DNA from: Dipylidium caninum
Lineage: Eukaryota > Platyhelminthes > Cestoda > Cyclophyllidea > Dipylidiidae
Reading direction: 5' to 3'
DNA length: 64,000 nucleotides
Assembly (NCBI GenBank): GCA_017562135.1
Contig: QEYB01001360.1
Location: forward strand, 1-64,000
Position numbers and translations under genes: made by a program. Below the pieces are notes generated by a model that did not search any database, was not told the origin of the DNA, and worked only from the letters and a program-made list of their open reading frames with translations. Below are positions 63,601-64,000 of the stretch, one piece after another. Within the stretch, counting starts at the first letter, position 1. Each line of letters starts with the position of its first letter.

Positions 63601-64000
63601 TGAATTAACACAGTCTCAGTGGAGTGGCGCACACCGTCTAGCCGCTTTGTGGAGCTATGCAAGCCCCCAAATGGTTAGTCTTATTTACTTATGCCTTCTA
63701 ACTGGTTTCTTTTTCCATTGATAGCTGGGAATAGACCCCAACATTGCGGATATTCACGGTTGCACACCACTACACTTGGCTGCTGCCTACGACACTGATG
63801 GTCGCCTGGTGAATCTGCTCCTACGTTATGGTGCCAAACGGTATCCCGTCTTTGCACGATGTCCCGTTCCTGGGCTTATGTCTGATTCGCTCACCGAACA
63901 CGGTTCTCGACCCATCTCGAGGGATAACTCCACTTCACCTTCTGGAAAAAGTTCTGTTAACTCGTCTGGGATTTTCGCTTCTCTCTCTGCACCCGCCCTG
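57654..64000 (+). CDS. PP6 regulatory ankyrin repeat subunit-like protein (partial)
   Basis: Exons are 57654-57758, 57827-57988, 58236-58445, 58514-58612, 58868-59020, 59328-59680, 61138-61353, 62539-62887, 63614-63673 and 63725-64000 (continues). All are GT-AG and phase-consistent, giving about 662 codons so far. The start ATG lies 10 nt after an acceptor (GCCTCCAG), so a non-coding first exon or a trans-spliced leader precedes it. The product begins with LVQAIFLGD and then ankyrin repeats with the TPLHxAA core in order (RTPLHAAAHVGD, YTPLHRACAS, HTPLHHAVYGGH, RRAMHWAAACD, YTPLHVAAALGH, NTPLHLAAARGH). This follows vertebrate ANKRD28/44/52, scaffolds that target the PP6 phosphatase. Differences are a Ser/Lys-rich insert near residue 270-330, an acidic insert (EEIVEELDEAD) and a Ser-rich stretch near the window end. 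Confidence 0.9.
62346..62417 (+). repeat. 24-nt minisatellite, three copies
   Basis: Three perfect tandem copies (62346-62369, 62370-62393, 62394-62417) of a unit with AGTTTTAG followed by an A run and GTAGTTTG. It lies in the 1.2 kb intron of the ankyrin gene. Confidence 0.95.

Noticed and set aside
1..64000. CRISPR arrays, bacterial operons, tRNA or rRNA genes
   Set aside because: No regularly spaced repeats, ribosome binding sites or recognisable RNA gene sequences were seen by eye; a tRNA scan was not possible here.

Overview
The window reads as nuclear DNA of a multicellular eukaryote, most likely a flatworm and probably a tapeworm. The evidence is genes split by GT-AG introns (one of 31 bp, several of 51-100 bp), arrays of 16-68 nt micro-exons, decayed mariner elements, a 12-helix facilitator gene and an orthologue of the PP6 regulatory ankyrin subunits. 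No bacterial feature is seen. Lineage is inference; exon boundaries were called by eye from splice sites and reading frame.

Layout. (1) 1-3749: flank without a clear gene, but 480-1420 holds a decayed copy of a unit found intact at 17.0-17.8 kb. (2) 3750-23840: a giant inverted repeat, with arms 3750-13151 and 14131-23840 around a 979 bp unique spacer. Both arms carry the same outward-reading genes. One is a small three-exon ORF (71 aa) whose first exon differs sharply between arms. The other is a micro-exon gene: a signal-peptide-like first exon, an 18 nt exon, a two-exon module (46+68 nt), a 57 nt exon, then a three-exon module (25 or 22+16+40 nt), and possibly a terminal exon. The left arm has three copies of the first module and one of the second. 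The right arm has one and three. (3) 25478-25798: a two-exon 5' fragment of a facilitator transporter. (4) 29306-33056: the complete related transporter, 11 exons, 463 aa, followed by a polyadenylation signal. (5) 33.3-54.7 kb: gene-poor, with two decayed mariner transposases (about 44.99-45.50 kb + and 47.74-48.96 kb -), simple repeats, and a second inverted repeat (49069-54070, arms of 0.91 and 0.96 kb). (6) 54757-55091 (-): a probable last coding exon of an unrecognised gene. (7) 57654-64000 (+): the 5' two thirds or so of a PP6-ARS-like ankyrin gene that runs off the window.

The region to look at is the palindrome. The exon modules are individually out of phase but in phase as sets. They differ in copy number between arms, and sequence differences cluster inside the exons and change amino acids. 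This fits a fast-evolving secreted micro-exon gene family, but expression and the arm structure need transcript and long-read data. Single-base length differences break one or more exons in each arm, so assembly error has to be excluded before any copy is called a pseudogene.
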